NCBI GenBank assembly: GCA_016717655.1
Contig: JADKFC010000020.1
Span: 1-52,514, forward strand
Source: Saprospiraceae bacterium
Lineage (GTDB): Bacteria > Bacteroidota > Bacteroidia > Chitinophagales > Saprospiraceae
Length of the DNA stretch: 52,514 nucleotides
Direction: 5' to 3'
Shown: one piece after another, positions 10,301 to 19,196 of the stretch
Numbering within the stretch: the first letter of the stretch is position 1
Layout of the letters: each line of letters begins with the position of its first letter
The notes under the pieces: model-generated
Database searches by the model: none
What the model saw: only the letters and a program-made list of their open reading frames with translations
What the model was told of the DNA's origin: nothing
Translations under genes and position numbers: made by a program

Positions 10301-13300
10301 GTGGTTGTGTTACTTGGGGTATTATTGATGGTAAATGCGGAGGCCAAGGTCCATTGGGGTGTAATATTGGAAGTCACGGAGTTGAACAAAACATTACAAT
10401 TAAAACTCTTATTGCTAAAATTGATCACGTTGTTCAATGAATCAGAAACAAAATTGAGTTGACTCAAATTGGGCCAGGTCACGTTTTGATTGAGTATAAA
10501 ATCACCTCCTGCTGTGAGGGTAGTAGATGAATTAATGTTGACCTGACCTTCAATCCTTAGATCTCCAATTACGGATAGGGTTGCGGCATTAAACACAGGA
10601 TTTCTATTGACCCCTGAAGTCCAGGTCATGTTTCTTACCGTAATGGGGGTAGTAACATTGACGGTCTGGCTATTGGATGAAAAACTAAAAATATCAAATA
10701 CCACATCATCATTTTGGGAGGGAATACAGGATGAAGGCGTACCCCCGCTGGTAGTTGACCAGTGGTTGACATCTGTCCAGTTGCCTCCATTGCCAATCCA
10801 ATAATAGGTAATACTGGATGCGGTAGTAATATTGATACCTGTATTGTTGCCACCATTGATGACATTGGAGGCATTCCAGGTGCCCCCTGTAACTTTAATG
10901 TCTTTGATATTGATAAAATTGAGTTCCGTGGTGCCACCATCCAGATCATTGAGTGTGGCTTGTGATCCGGCTGAACTTGATTTATATACAGGTATATTAT
11001 CACAAATGCCGTTGGTCATAAACGCTTTCCAATTTTGGGTAATGCCAGACTGAAAGGTAAAGGAAGTAGCATTTGGCATACTCAGGGTATCAAAAATATT
11101 GGCAGCAGAAATGGTGGTGGTAAGTACAACTTTGGGTGAGCTTACGCGTAAATCCTTCCAGGTATTTGCCCCAGATATATTGATGGATGAAGTAGTGGCG
11201 GTGGTGGACTTGTAGTTGACAAACACATCCTTGTAATTGGGTGTTGAGCCGGAAAAAGTGACCGTTCCAAATCTATCTAAAGAGATATAAATATTGCCAT
11301 ATACTGTATTGTTTCCTGAGAGGGAAATGTTGGTACTATTAGTGGTGCCCGACTGTACTAAATAAACATCTTTAAATGTTTTACCACTGCCGGTAAAAAC
11401 GATGGAAGTAGGTCCATTTTTAGTATCCAGTTTAACTGTAGCATTGCCAATGGTAAAAGTAGTGTTGGCAGAAGTGCTTAGCGTATAGTAATACCTCGCC
11501 CGTATGGTATCCGTACCTGTATAATTGAGATTGATAACATTGGTATAATTGGCAGACATACCCAAGCCATAATCTACCTTAAAGCCATTGGAAATAAAGG
11601 TACCAAACTGGTGGGTCACATCTCCCGTAGCCGTAAAATCTCCAAGCATAGTCCATGCACCCCCATTGCCTAAGAAGTTGACATTAGTGAAAATTTTACC
11701 AGCAGGCTGAATGGTCTTACCTGCCGTGGTAGCGGTAAAATAATTGAAATAAACACTATAGGTAAGCCCCGCATTCAATGTGAAGTTGCCCCTTACACTC
11801 AAAGTCCCATTGGTGGTTGATGATGTAATGGAAGAGCTGCTGTTCAAAACGCTGTAATCTCCATTCACTGTGATTGGATATTGAGAGTTCCATACAACCG
11901 GCTTGGTGTCTATCAAAAAATTTCCTGCAATGGCCAATGAATTTTGGAAGGGCGTAAATGAATTTTGGCTATTAGAAATTGTAAAATTGCCACCTACACT
12001 GCAATTGCCTGCCGAAAAATTGGACATCGACCAGTTGAATGGAGAATCCTGGATGAGAAAATGACTCGATACGGAAAACAAGGCATTCATTGTGCCGCTA
12101 GAGTTGTTGACTACTTTTAGTTGCCCATTGTTGACATTGATGAAAGAGGCATGCCAGTTGGTGATGGAACTGCCCGAGATATATAATGAACCCGCTGACA
12201 AGGTGATTGGATAATAGGAATAAGTACTGCCATTAAAAAACCTGAGATAGAACGAACTCAACACCGAGTTTTGAATGACCAGGCTGTCTCCCAAAGTGAG
12301 GCCTCCTGAGTTAAAAGTATAATTACCTGAAGGAGAAGTGATGATTCGAAAGCCTTTGCTAAAAGTAGCGGCACCGACTGTAAAATTGGTGATAGCTCCT
12401 TGTTGTACCAAAAAAGAGCCGTTGTTGCATACAATAGACGACGCTACCGTAAACGTAGTAATGTTACTGTTTTGTAAATTGAGGGATCCACTGGTAAGCG
12501 TTAAACCACCGCCTACGGTAAAAGAAGAAAGGGTGGCGTTGTGGATGATCAGGCTATCCCCAACACTTAAGCTGGATGAAGCAAAACCATAACTGCCAGC
12601 CGAGACACCTTTAATCGAAAAATCACCTCCAACCGAAATTGTCCCCGTTGCACTCCAGGTAACATTGCTGCTGCTTATCAAGACACTGCCGCTCACCTGT
12701 AAGGTACTTGACGCATGGGTAAACCTTGAAGCGGTACCTGTAAAGCTCAGGTTGGTGGTGATTGTCACCACCTTAGCGGCAGAATAGATTTCTGGATTGT
12801 TGGCCACATTTTGTACCAGGATGCTGTTTTGTATAAGGTTTTGGTTGATGGTCACTCGTTGGTTGGCAAGGGTAAAGGAGTTGGCATCAAAAATGACATT
12901 GTCCTGATAGTTGGGCACACAAGATGCCGCCACTCCCCCACTGGTAAGCGACCAATGCGTAGGGTCAAACCAATTGCCTCCGTTTCCTATCCAGTAAAAT
13001 GTCTGGGCTGCATAAGCAGACAGTGTGAGACCAGTGGTATTCGAAGCAAGCGAATTGTTGGCCTGCCAGGTAGCACCACCTGTGAACACCACATTCTGAA
13101 ATTGTACGTAATCAAAAATATTGGTACCCGAATTGTCGGTAAAGGTGGTAGTGGCGATCGTATTTGATTTAATAATCGCGGGTACTATACACGTACCCGA
13201 CAAGTTAAGACTGGCCACCGTTTGAATACGTGTTGCTGTGCTGGTCCAGGTGGTAGAAGAGGGCAATACCACATTGCCAAAAGTGTTGTTGAATAAGGTC

Positions 13301-15579
13301 ACTACCTCAGCAGCACCGGCCGCTGTGCTGAAGGTAAAATTGCCTAACGTGGAGTTGGTGTTGAAATATACCGTTTTGAGATTGGCATTGCTGCCAAGGT
13401 AAGCCACATCAACATTCCCATAACTGGCACCGCTGGCATTAAAATAAGTTCTAAAGTTGTTGGTATGCCTGATGGTGAGTCCTCCAAAAACAGCATTGGT
13501 GCCCAAAAATTGAAGGTCTTGGGTAGATGTACTTACTGCTAAAGTGTTGACCACGACCCCATTTAATGTTTTGCCTGGGATATCTATGATGTGGGTTACA
13601 TCAATATTGCTTTCCATCTTTAGTATGGCAGCATCTTTGATGAGAGTTGTGGTACCGGCTGAATTCATTCTAAAACTATATCCCACATAGAGGGTATCCG
13701 TGCCGGTGAGATTTAATGTCTTGGTAGAAACACTTGTGGCATCATAGACATTTCCCAAATAAACCCTAAACCCATTGCTGATCAAAGATCCGGTGGAGTG
13801 AGTGGTGGTGCCGGAGACCCTAAAAACACCATCCAGTGTCCAGCTGCCTGTGCCTACAAAATTAGCATTGGCAAAGACAAAGTTATTGGCATTGATTCGA
13901 CTAAGGGTACTGATAGAACTAAAACTCACTGTGCCTGAATAAGTAAAACTGGTGGCTCCTGTAAGATCAACACTGCCATATAAAATCAAGCTGCCACTTT
14001 GTGTAAATTTTACGCCGCTGCTGTTTAGGTTAAAATCATTTCTAACAGTGAGGCTTCTTGTATTTGCATTAAAATTGATCGGTGCATTGTCAAATATTAT
14101 TTTTCGTAAATCAGAATTAAAGTTGAGCGCAAAGGTATTGGTGGAAGCTGCATTTCTAAAGATCAGATCATTGTTGGAAATAAGCCCAGCATTGATTGCC
14201 CCAGAGGTCCAGTTTTCAATCAGCATGCCCTTGGCTGTGGCAGAAAGAGAGGATATATTACAGGAAGCCACACTCCAATTTCTGATTACCACTGAATCGA
14301 CATTGGCAGCAATTGAGCTTGCACTAAAACTTCCTGCGGTCCAGTCACTCAATTGGAATCTACCATTTCCGCATGAAATACTGCTATTGAAAGTGGCACT
14401 TCCACCACTCCAGTTCTGAATTAAAAATGTATCCTGGCTCATGGCGACACTGGATGTTACCAAAAGATTGCCTGAAGTCCAGGTCTTAATTTTAATACCA
14501 CCTGTGGATGTAGTTAGAGAGCCTGAGCAGTTAAAATTGCCACCTGACCAATTGTTGATGTGAAATTTTGCGGCATTGCAATTGATACTTGAAGAATTAA
14601 AACTACCTGTATCCCAGTTATCAATATAAAAACTATCCTGAGCAAGTGTAATGGATCCGGCTTGAAAAGTAGTGCCTGCCCAATTATCAAATTTCACACT
14701 GCGATTGGTAGAGATATTGCCTGAGGTAAAAGTGGTACCCGACCAATCCTTGAGTTGGAAACGAGCTGCATTGCAGGTAATAGTTGAAGACGAAAAGGCA
14801 CCACTATCCCAGTTGTCTATCGAAAAACTATCCTGTGCTATGGTGATGGTATTTGCCTGAAAGCTGTTGCCTGTCCAGTTTTTTATTTTAAAGCTACCGA
14901 GAGTTACATTGATGATGCCACAATTGAACAGTGCCGGACCGCTATCTGCCAACGTAAAGTTTCCATTGGAGATGGTGAGGTTGGCAAATCTTACGGTACC
15001 TGCAGCCACATTGCGCAATCTAAAATCTCCTGTGGTGATGGTCAGGGTAGAGCTAATGGCCTGTACCGAGGCTGCTGAGGTAAGGTTGCTCATAAATACG
15101 CCCTTGCCCACCGTAAATAAGCCACCTGATTTGTTGAGCACGATGTTGGAGGTTATGGATAAGCTATCATTTACGACCAGATTTTTAGCATCCTGGGTAA
15201 AGCTAAAATTTCCCCCTGATGTTCTAAATGCGCCAAAGATGGTAAAATCGTAGCCCGTACAATTAAAAGTAGGGCTGAAAGTAACCCCACTCCAGATAAA
15301 GTTTTTACAAAATGGAGCTTGGTTTACCGTTACCGTTTGTCCTGTTGCTGTGAAAGAGTTGGCATCAAAAACCACGTCATCCAACTGGCTGGGCACGATG
15401 GTTTGTTTCATAGAACCACCTGATGTTGTGGCCCAATGGCTTAGATCGCTCCAATTGCCGGTGCCACCCACCCAATAATATGTTGTTTGTGAACTTAATT
15501 TAACACTTACTCCAAATAAAAGAAAAACTAAAGTAATTTTTAAATAATAATATTGTGTAGTCAAGTGTGCACGAATCAT
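4327..15579 (-). CDS. Giant cell-surface adhesin, main part (3750 aa)
   Basis: A signal peptide (hydrophobic core LVFLLFGVSV, then SSQ) is followed by five modules, each opening with a YYWxGGxGNWSDxxHW motif (about residues 33, 860, 1590, 2170, 2620) and a DxVxFDxNSFT motif, then long Ser/Thr/Asn-rich beta-solenoid-like sequence. Next come SprB-type repeats (about 2950-3100, GTYTVTVTD), a PKD domain (WNFGD, about 3130), a HYR-like domain, a choice-of-anchor-D-like domain (TDFGEVSIGSS) and the first HYR repeats. It is most likely exported by the T9SS and displayed as an adhesin. Frame is lost at about 4350 by one extra base inside the third HYR repeat; the protein continues in the next three entries. 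Confidence 0.85.
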   Translation of the reverse strand: MIRAHLTTQYYYLKITLVFLLFGVSVKLSSQTTYYWVGGTGNWSDLSHWATTSGGSMKQTIVPSQLDDVVFDANSFTATGQTVTVNQAPFCKNFIWSGVTFSPTFNCTGYDFTIFGAFRTSGGNFSFTQDAKNLVVNDSLSITSNIVLNKSGGLFTVGKGVFMSNLTSAASVQAISSTLTITTGDFRLRNVAAGTVRFANLTISNGNFTLADSGPALFNCGIINVTLGSFKIKNWTGNSFQANTITIAQDSFSIDNWDSGAFSSSTITCNAARFQLKDWSGTTFTSGNISTNRSVKFDNWAGTTFQAGSITLAQDSFYIDNWDTGSFNSSSINCNAAKFHINNWSGGNFNCSGSLTTSTGGIKIKTWTSGNLLVTSSVAMSQDTFLIQNWSGGSATFNSSISCGNGRFQLSDWTAGSFSASSIAANVDSVVIRNWSVASCNISSLSATAKGMLIENWTSGAINAGLISNNDLIFRNAASTNTFALNFNSDLRKIIFDNAPINFNANTRSLTVRNDFNLNSSGVKFTQSGSLILYGSVDLTGATSFTYSGTVSFSSISTLSRINANNFVFANANFVGTGSWTLDGVFRVSGTTTHSTGSLISNGFRVYLGNVYDATSVSTKTLNLTGTDTLYVGYSFRMNSAGTTTLIKDAAILKMESNIDVTHIIDIPGKTLNGVVVNTLAVSTSTQDLQFLGTNAVFGGLTIRHTNNFRTYFNASGASYGNVDVAYLGSNANLKTVYFNTNSTLGNFTFSTAAGAAEVVTLFNNTFGNVVLPSSTTWTSTATRIQTVASLNLSGTCIVPAIIKSNTIATTTFTDNSGTNIFDYVQFQNVVFTGGATWQANNSLASNTTGLTLSAYAAQTFYWIGNGGNWFDPTHWSLTSGGVAASCVPNYQDNVIFDANSFTLANQRVTINQNLIQNSILVQNVANNPEIYSAAKVVTITTNLSFTGTASRFTHASSTLQVSGSVLISSSNVTWSATGTISVGGDFSIKGVSAGSYGFASSSLSVGDSLIIHNATLSSFTVGGGLTLTSGSLNLQNSNITTFTVASSIVCNNGSFLVQQGAITNFTVGAATFSKGFRIITSPSGNYTFNSGGLTLGDSLVIQNSVLSSFYLRFFNGSTYSYYPITLSAGSLYISGSSITNWHASFINVNNGQLKVVNNSSGTMNALFSVSSHFLIQDSPFNWSMSNFSAGNCSVGGNFTISNSQNSFTPFQNSLAIAGNFLIDTKPVVWNSQYPITVNGDYSVLNSSSSITSSTTNGTLSVRGNFTLNAGLTYSVYFNYFTATTAGKTIQPAGKIFTNVNFLGNGGAWTMLGDFTATGDVTHQFGTFISNGFKVDYGLGMSANYTNVINLNYTGTDTIRARYYYTLSTSANTTFTIGNATVKLDTKNGPTSIVFTGSGKTFKDVYLVQSGTTNSTNISLSGNNTVYGNIYISLDRFGTVTFSGSTPNYKDVFVNYKSTTATTSSINISGANTWKDLRVSSPKVVLTTTISAANIFDTLSMPNATSFTFQSGITQNWKAFMTNGICDNIPVYKSSSAGSQATLNDLDGGTTELNFINIKDIKVTGGTWNASNVINGGNNTGINITTASSITYYWIGNGGNWTDVNHWSTTSGGTPSSCIPSQNDDVVFDIFSFSSNSQTVNVTTPITVRNMTWTSGVNRNPVFNAATLSVIGDLRIEGQVNINSSTTLTAGGDFILNQNVTWPNLSQLNFVSDSLNNVINFSNKSFNCNVLFNSVTSNITPQWTLASAFTINNTPSNTTTFTAGNLISGGFNVNFGRFFEASLGTRARNLNFTGTAELRAGYDWRVATDVNTVLNMGTSKLILDFNTTFVTINFNGGNKTYYDVEIYKYYNNGSTGYHANINNNNTFNSLLVNWRTNAAEDLNVQGTQIIGTFTGNFEGSPFTTSNLNFTNNNNQIGTFNLTTRGARIINVNMNGTGQNITNYNVTHSSTSTVNSNFQTGTHTIGSVNINGTTSGTINTVFSNGAHTVGNINVSSVSGSVSTTLQATNANYGNYTATVNGSASSSLSLINAMTVTDITMQSVNGTSRIVSQTGNKTLGKVKITTTGTGIPDPEFLSNTTIDRLELSQGFDMLIGSNSNITITNDFVATSNCSRQSRILGQNQTTSKITKTSGSVTLNYGILSTHTVTGGANFTATNTSNTSTTGWTSSVEPPLTYYWIGGTGNWSEVSHWALTSGGVSNGCKIPEPEDNVVFDQNSFTASNQFVTLNVNATVNNMIWSGALYNPGFGFTSNSINGRALTVNGDLVINDAMRWQWTRPFLGSGYTNVLNINKSITLNPSVSWTHQNYVSFNTLAGSYQIDMAGKIFADNVYFAGVSGSSLTLMDHFLVDPAFTTNMTTGKLISNGFNVDFGKNFFGNNSSAKELNFTSSAQVLVRESWEISTNVSNVLTMGTAQLLIQSGNAANFVFSGGNKTYSDVTIQHDNTSNLTITINGNNIFDDFLVAYVNRKDVTISGSNTFGTFTLRQNYDLTNNIPLFNVTASNSFNTFVILSLGIQGPTATFTTSNTFGNFISVGRNTRIKFAANLTQTFNGPMQVLGTGGQPIFMQSTTDGTRATISRANDNMCFDYIWIKDINAIGGATFLGGLNGVDLGNNMGITFNDNCVGYYWVGGSGNWSDPNHWATSSGGTNKQLTPPTVVDHVYFDANSFTAAGQIVTLDINGVCADMDWLASLFNPTFEGSATNLEIYGDLTLSPNMNITWPGEWKLKGTTALNNVKLNNKQLTQLTFDASQSTGGYNISQPISVSGNLTISDGIVNTGGQPITTTNLIINSVNTKTINLGASEVVINEGAWDVQDNTAITFNAGTSTVRLLSNNGDVDFYGGGLTYNNVVYTTTTSMSGEITGNNIFNGFTAGGSTHLTLESGSFQTATNFNLGGACEDYLILDATTSGNAATLSKSSGILNLRFLDLTDIHATGGAIFNASQSINNSNNNGWNFVNLSSLNVTLSPTNATCPVPNNGSITAVVTGGVSPYSYRWNNLATAATITNLSPGTYTVTVTDDAGCTMSQEVSITQPASYGFTASATGSTVCFGTLTGTVMAAAPTGAAPLSYLWNNGSTLGTPTNLAAGTYTVTVTDANSCVATATAVVNSYAQLTASYSNTVSNCTNVAITFTGLPNTAGFQYAWNFGDSNTANTRVAGNTFATAGNYNVVLTVTDLNGCTDTEAKQITVVNPPSFTANTVSTTTCVSCNGFVNLNISQGTPPYTIVGSTPVSSLCAGSYTYQIRDANQCLSPSQSYTVSLNDLTKPTISGLTAKSSVVNTGCTATGISLGTPTVSDDCTLTANITVANNAPMGGIYPIGLTTVVWTATDQAGNSQVFNQLVTVTASDLNITGNGMTIEDEDLMPELNDNTDFGEVSIGSSVTNSFNLQNLGTASLSLTGSPRVMLKNNSHFSVSTQPASASIAVSGAALPFSIKYQPTLAGVHTDTVVVLSNDCDEAIYRFVVSGQVDCSIAIDNVVVQDESCPGADDGSLEVMATCLSCNSAADIRYSLDNSDFSNTTGLFENLPPSTYTAYVRDVNNITCTSSSGPHTVDAGTDNEDPQITCPASSSVNTDVSMCSAIVNYTSPVGTDNCSGSMTTQTTGLTGGSMFPLGVTTNTFVVTDGSGNTAACSFTVTLSDNEDPQITCLAISSVDTDANMCSAVVNYAAPVGTDNCSGSLTTQTAGLTSGSMFPLGVTTNTFVVSDGAGNTAVCSFTVTVTDNEDPQITCPANSSVDTDASMCSAVVNYISANRQ

Positions 15580-15919
15580 TGGAAAGGCTTTTCAATCATT
15601 AATCTATTATTCACTCTAAAGAGCATTTCATAAAAAAAATGATTCTGCCAATGCTTTGGTAAGATTGTCCCCAAAATGTTCTGAAGGGTTGCTATTATGT
15701 TCTGAATTGCAAAACAAAATCCAATCTATAGCCAGCTCCAAACACATATAAATTTTTACATACATACCCTTTAATACAATTCATCCTATTTTCCATTTTC
15801 AGTGCCATTCTCTATTGATTGATTTTCTGCCATTTGCCCTTCTTCTCTATTTTACCGAAATGAATTACGGTTTTTAATTGTACTTTTGAAATCTTTACAA
15901 CAGACCAAAACCAGCGGGC
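15580..15919. promoter_or_regulatory. Divergent intergenic region, adhesin / LytTR regulator
   Basis: This AT-rich gap of 340 bp separates the adhesin (minus) from the response regulator (plus) and must hold both promoters. TACTTTTG at 15881-15888, 32 bases before the regulator start, matches the Bacteroidota -7 consensus TAnnTTTG; no TTG is seen at the usual -33 spacing. Divergent placement makes the adhesin a possible target of the regulator, which is inference only. Confidence 0.4.
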
Positions 15920-16624
15920 ATGCAGCCTCTTAAAATACTGATTGTGGAAGATGAAATTTTGATTGGAGAAACCATCAAAATTTATCTCAGGGAGCGGGGT
16001 CACATCCCTATGGATATCGTGATTTCCTATGAGGAGGCTTTGCAGGCAATCTCTTTGTCACTACCTGATGTGGTGTTGGTTGACATCCGCTTGTTTGGTG
16101 AAAAATCGGGGATCGATTTAGCAGAAGTCATTCAAAACCAATATGCCCAGCTACCAATCGTTTTTCTTACTTCTCAATATGATGTCAGGGTGTCCAATAA
16201 GGCACTGGAATTAAATCCATCGGGATACCTGGTCAAACCGATTCAAAAAGAAAGTTTATGGACCACGGTTGAGTTGGCGTACAATAAAAAAATAAACCAA
16301 AACACTAGCCCTTCCATCAAGTTTGCCGATGGGACCAAGGTGTTCTACCTTAGCGCAAACCAGATCAAATATATTTCTTCAGACCACATTTACATCGTTC
16401 TCCACACTACCAACAGTGGTGAAATAACGTTGAGAATGAGTTTGACAGAAGTAGAAAGTCTCCTTGAAAAAGCCAGCTTTATCCGCTGCCATCGCAGTTA
16501 CATTGTCAACAAAAGTTATATTACCCAGTACGATACCCATTCCTTTGTCATTGATCAGCTCAACATACCCATCAGCAGATCTCATAAGTCAGAGGTTAAA
16601 AAATTAATGCTCGAAACTGACTAA
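15920..16624 (+). CDS. LytTR-family response regulator
   Basis: The N-terminal receiver domain has the acidic pair at residues 10-12 (VEDE), the phosphoacceptor Asp55 (VLVDIRL), Thr84 and Lys106 (VKP). A LytTR DNA-binding domain fills residues 135-230, with the typical FIRCHRSYIVNKSYI stretch. Length 234 aa is normal. The histidine kinase gene follows on the same strand 106 bp downstream, so the two likely form a two-component pair. The domain calls are firm; the regulon is unknown, with the divergent adhesin the nearest candidate. Confidence 0.93.
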   Translation: MQPLKILIVEDEILIGETIKIYLRERGHIPMDIVISYEEALQAISLSLPDVVLVDIRLFGEKSGIDLAEVIQNQYAQLPIVFLTSQYDVRVSNKALELNPSGYLVKPIQKESLWTTVELAYNKKINQNTSPSIKFADGTKVFYLSANQIKYISSDHIYIVLHTTNSGEITLRMSLTEVESLLEKASFIRCHRSYIVNKSYITQYDTHSFVIDQLNIPISRSHKSEVKKLMLETD

Positions 16625-16730
16625 GTCTTACCTATTCATTATGCCTACCAATCAGAACATATTTAATACCCTTTAGAACAATGCACACTGAAACCCACAC
16701 TACTTTCTCTTACATTGTTACATTCACCTC

Positions 16731-18512
16731 ATGAAGTCTCTCTACACCATTCTGATAATGCTTTTCATAGCTTCCCAGGCAGCTATGGCGCAAGTGTGTA
16801 CAGACCCCGCCTTTGCCAAACAACTAAAATACATACGACAGCTGTCGAATCGAAAAGAGCTCAATGCCGGCCTGCACCTTACGGACAGCTTATTGCGACA
16901 AGCAAAACATCAAAGTGATACCACCTGCCTCAATTATTATTCACTGCTCTCTTTGAAAGGCCTTATCCTTATCAGAAAAGACAATACCGGAGAAGCATTG
17001 ATTTTATTCTCCGATTTGGTCTCCAGATTAAAATCTACAACCTACAAGGATCTGGAAGCTCAGGCCTACCTTAGTCTCGCTCTTATTCATGAGCTGATGC
17101 ATCGACCGGAAGCCTGCGCCCAAAATTTGAAAATTGCCAGGTCTATCACAGATCGATATCAGCTGAAGGAGACTTTAACCAGGCTTTATGTAAGAACAGC
17201 CTCTTACTACCTGCAATTCAGAAGTGATCCTGATTCTTGTATGTATTACTCGCAGCTTGCTTTGAAATATTCTCCTTATACTACCGTACTCAATGATGTA
17301 GGTGATACGTATGGCTTGCTTGGCATGTGTACTCCTTCTTCAATAGATCGGGGCCCTTATCTGGAAAAAGCAATTCAAACATTTAACAAATCAGAGGATT
17401 GGATCGCCAGTGCCTTCCTTTCATTTGGCATTTATCAGGAAATGTTGAACCAAAATAGAAAACCGGAGGCAGAAGTATATCTGGATAGTATAAAAATTAA
17501 GTACCTGGATCGCATCCGCGAAAACTCTCTAGAAAAGTCAATTGGCCTGGCAATTTATTACGAGAAAAAGAAAGATCTATCTCTCCAAAATAAAGATTAC
17601 AAAAAGGCATTACAATATGAAGAACTTTATTCTCAACACAGAAGGGATTATGCTGATGCCAAAAATCAGACCTACCTGAGCAAATTACAGGATGAGTTTT
17701 TATTTGAAAAAGAACAACGGAAAAGCAAAAGCCTGGAAGAACAAGGCAAGGTCTATAGAAACATACTGTTGCTCAGTCTATTGTTCATAGCCGCATTGAG
17801 TGTTCTCCTATATATCAACAATCGCAATAAACAAAAAATAAAACGACAAAAAGATATTATCGAAAAATCAATGGTAGAGGTGCAAAACCTAAGCCTTAGA
17901 AATGAATTATTATTGACGGAGGCGCATCACAGAATCAACAACAGTCTGCAAAATGTAATTGCTATTTTACAAATACAAAAAGAGAAAGTAGATTTTATTG
18001 AGACCAAAGAGCTTTTAAACGACCTTTCAAACAGGATAAAATGTATTTCGCTGATTCATGAACAAATTCATAAAAATCAGCAGTCTGAAAATATTAATCT
18101 GGCACAATTTATCACTACTATTTTAGAATTATTAAATCAGCTTTCCGTTTCGTGGGACCTCACTCAATCAAAGATCAATATAGATAACAGTATTTTTATT
18201 AACAACGAAACTGCAATGCCTTTAGGTATCATAACCAATGAGTTGGTGACCAATACTCTAAAACATGCCAATTTACCCGATGATGCTCTGCTTATAATTT
18301 CACTACAAATCTCAAAAGGCGAAAATGGCATTTACCTCTTTGATTATGCTGACAATGGGGATCAAAAATCAGAGCCCCGGTCGGGCAGTAGTTTAGGATT
18401 TATGTTGATCCATTCCATGGTAAAACAACTCAATTCGCAGTGGGCGTACTCGATGCAAAATGGATTTCATGCTTCCTTTGAATTTAAAATAAAAAATACT
18501 TCTGTAGTTTAG
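16731..18512 (+). CDS. Sensor histidine kinase with TPR-like sensor (HisKA_2 type)
   Basis: A signal peptide (cleavage near AMAQ) leads to about 310 residues of helical TPR-like repeats outside the membrane, then a single membrane segment (NILLLSLLFIAALSVLLYI, about 345-363), a coiled coil and a HisKA_2-type phosphoacceptor motif HHRINNSLQN near residue 400. The ATPase domain shows an N box (ITNELVTNTLKHA) and a degenerate G region (GSSLGFMLI). Length of 593 aa is usual for this TPR-kinase group. It most likely phosphorylates the LytTR regulator encoded just upstream. What it senses is not visible. Confidence 0.9.
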   Translation: MKSLYTILIMLFIASQAAMAQVCTDPAFAKQLKYIRQLSNRKELNAGLHLTDSLLRQAKHQSDTTCLNYYSLLSLKGLILIRKDNTGEALILFSDLVSRLKSTTYKDLEAQAYLSLALIHELMHRPEACAQNLKIARSITDRYQLKETLTRLYVRTASYYLQFRSDPDSCMYYSQLALKYSPYTTVLNDVGDTYGLLGMCTPSSIDRGPYLEKAIQTFNKSEDWIASAFLSFGIYQEMLNQNRKPEAEVYLDSIKIKYLDRIRENSLEKSIGLAIYYEKKKDLSLQNKDYKKALQYEELYSQHRRDYADAKNQTYLSKLQDEFLFEKEQRKSKSLEEQGKVYRNILLLSLLFIAALSVLLYINNRNKQKIKRQKDIIEKSMVEVQNLSLRNELLLTEAHHRINNSLQNVIAILQIQKEKVDFIETKELLNDLSNRIKCISLIHEQIHKNQQSENINLAQFITTILELLNQLSVSWDLTQSKINIDNSIFINNETAMPLGIITNELVTNTLKHANLPDDALLIISLQISKGENGIYLFDYADNGDQKSEPRSGSSLGFMLIHSMVKQLNSQWAYSMQNGFHASFEFKIKNTSVV

Positions 18513-18631
18513 AGGATGTATTCAACAGAACCAATTGTTAGTTTCGTCTGCTCCTATTTAATGAAATAATTTAACATTGTTCTGAATATCCAAAGCATTA
18601 AAACAACAAAAACCAAACTGGATTATAAAAA

Positions 18632-18979
18632 ATGAAAATAATCTGCCACGAACGGGAACATAAAAGAGCAGAAATAATCGCAGAAGATTTAATCTTTCAT
18701 GGAGCAGATGAAGCTGTGATGTTGGTGGGTGAACTTTACTATCAGGGATATGATGTAATCATCTGGCACCAAAACAACTTGCCTGCTGACTTTTTTGATC
18801 TTTCTTCGGGAATGGCAGGAGAAATCCTTCAAAAATTTTCCAACTTCCGAATCAAGCTGGCTATTGTCGGTGATTTTTCCAATCTCCAAAGCAAAAGCCT
18901 GGAAGCATTTATCATTGAGAGCAATAAGGGTAACCTGGTTCACTTTGTGGCGACCCTGGAAGAAGCCTTTGGTTTTTAA
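18632..18979 (+). CDS. DUF4180 domain protein
   Basis: The 115-aa protein matches the DUF4180 family over its whole length: YQGYDVIIWHQNNLPADFFDLSSGMAGEILQKF, then LAIVGDFS, SKSLEAFIIESN and a C-terminal VATLEEAF (quoted here in pieces from the sequence). Family members are small cytosolic proteins of unknown function, often near regulators. It has no signal peptide or membrane segment. It stands alone, 119 bp after the kinase gene and on the same strand, so it may have its own promoter. Confidence 0.85.
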   Translation: MKIICHEREHKRAEIIAEDLIFHGADEAVMLVGELYYQGYDVIIWHQNNLPADFFDLSSGMAGEILQKFSNFRIKLAIVGDFSNLQSKSLEAFIIESNKGNLVHFVATLEEAFGF

Positions 18980-19196
18980 TCCATCCTTTGTCATTTGACT
19001 ATTTTGCGGTCATAAAATACATCGCATGTAGTTATCACCGAAGTTATTATTTGTAGTCATTTTGACAAATGAAGCTATTGAATGACGGTCATTGTTCTGC
19101 CATTCCACTAAAATATATCCAATAAATTGTTGTATATTTGGCAATAGAGTATTAACAACAAGGTAGCGGAAGTCCAGCCCATAAAATTGAATTATT

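Noticed and set aside
7666..15253. Many plus-strand frames of 60-155 codons within the adhesin
   Set aside because: The long minus frame has signal peptide, domains and repeats; the opposite frames have none.
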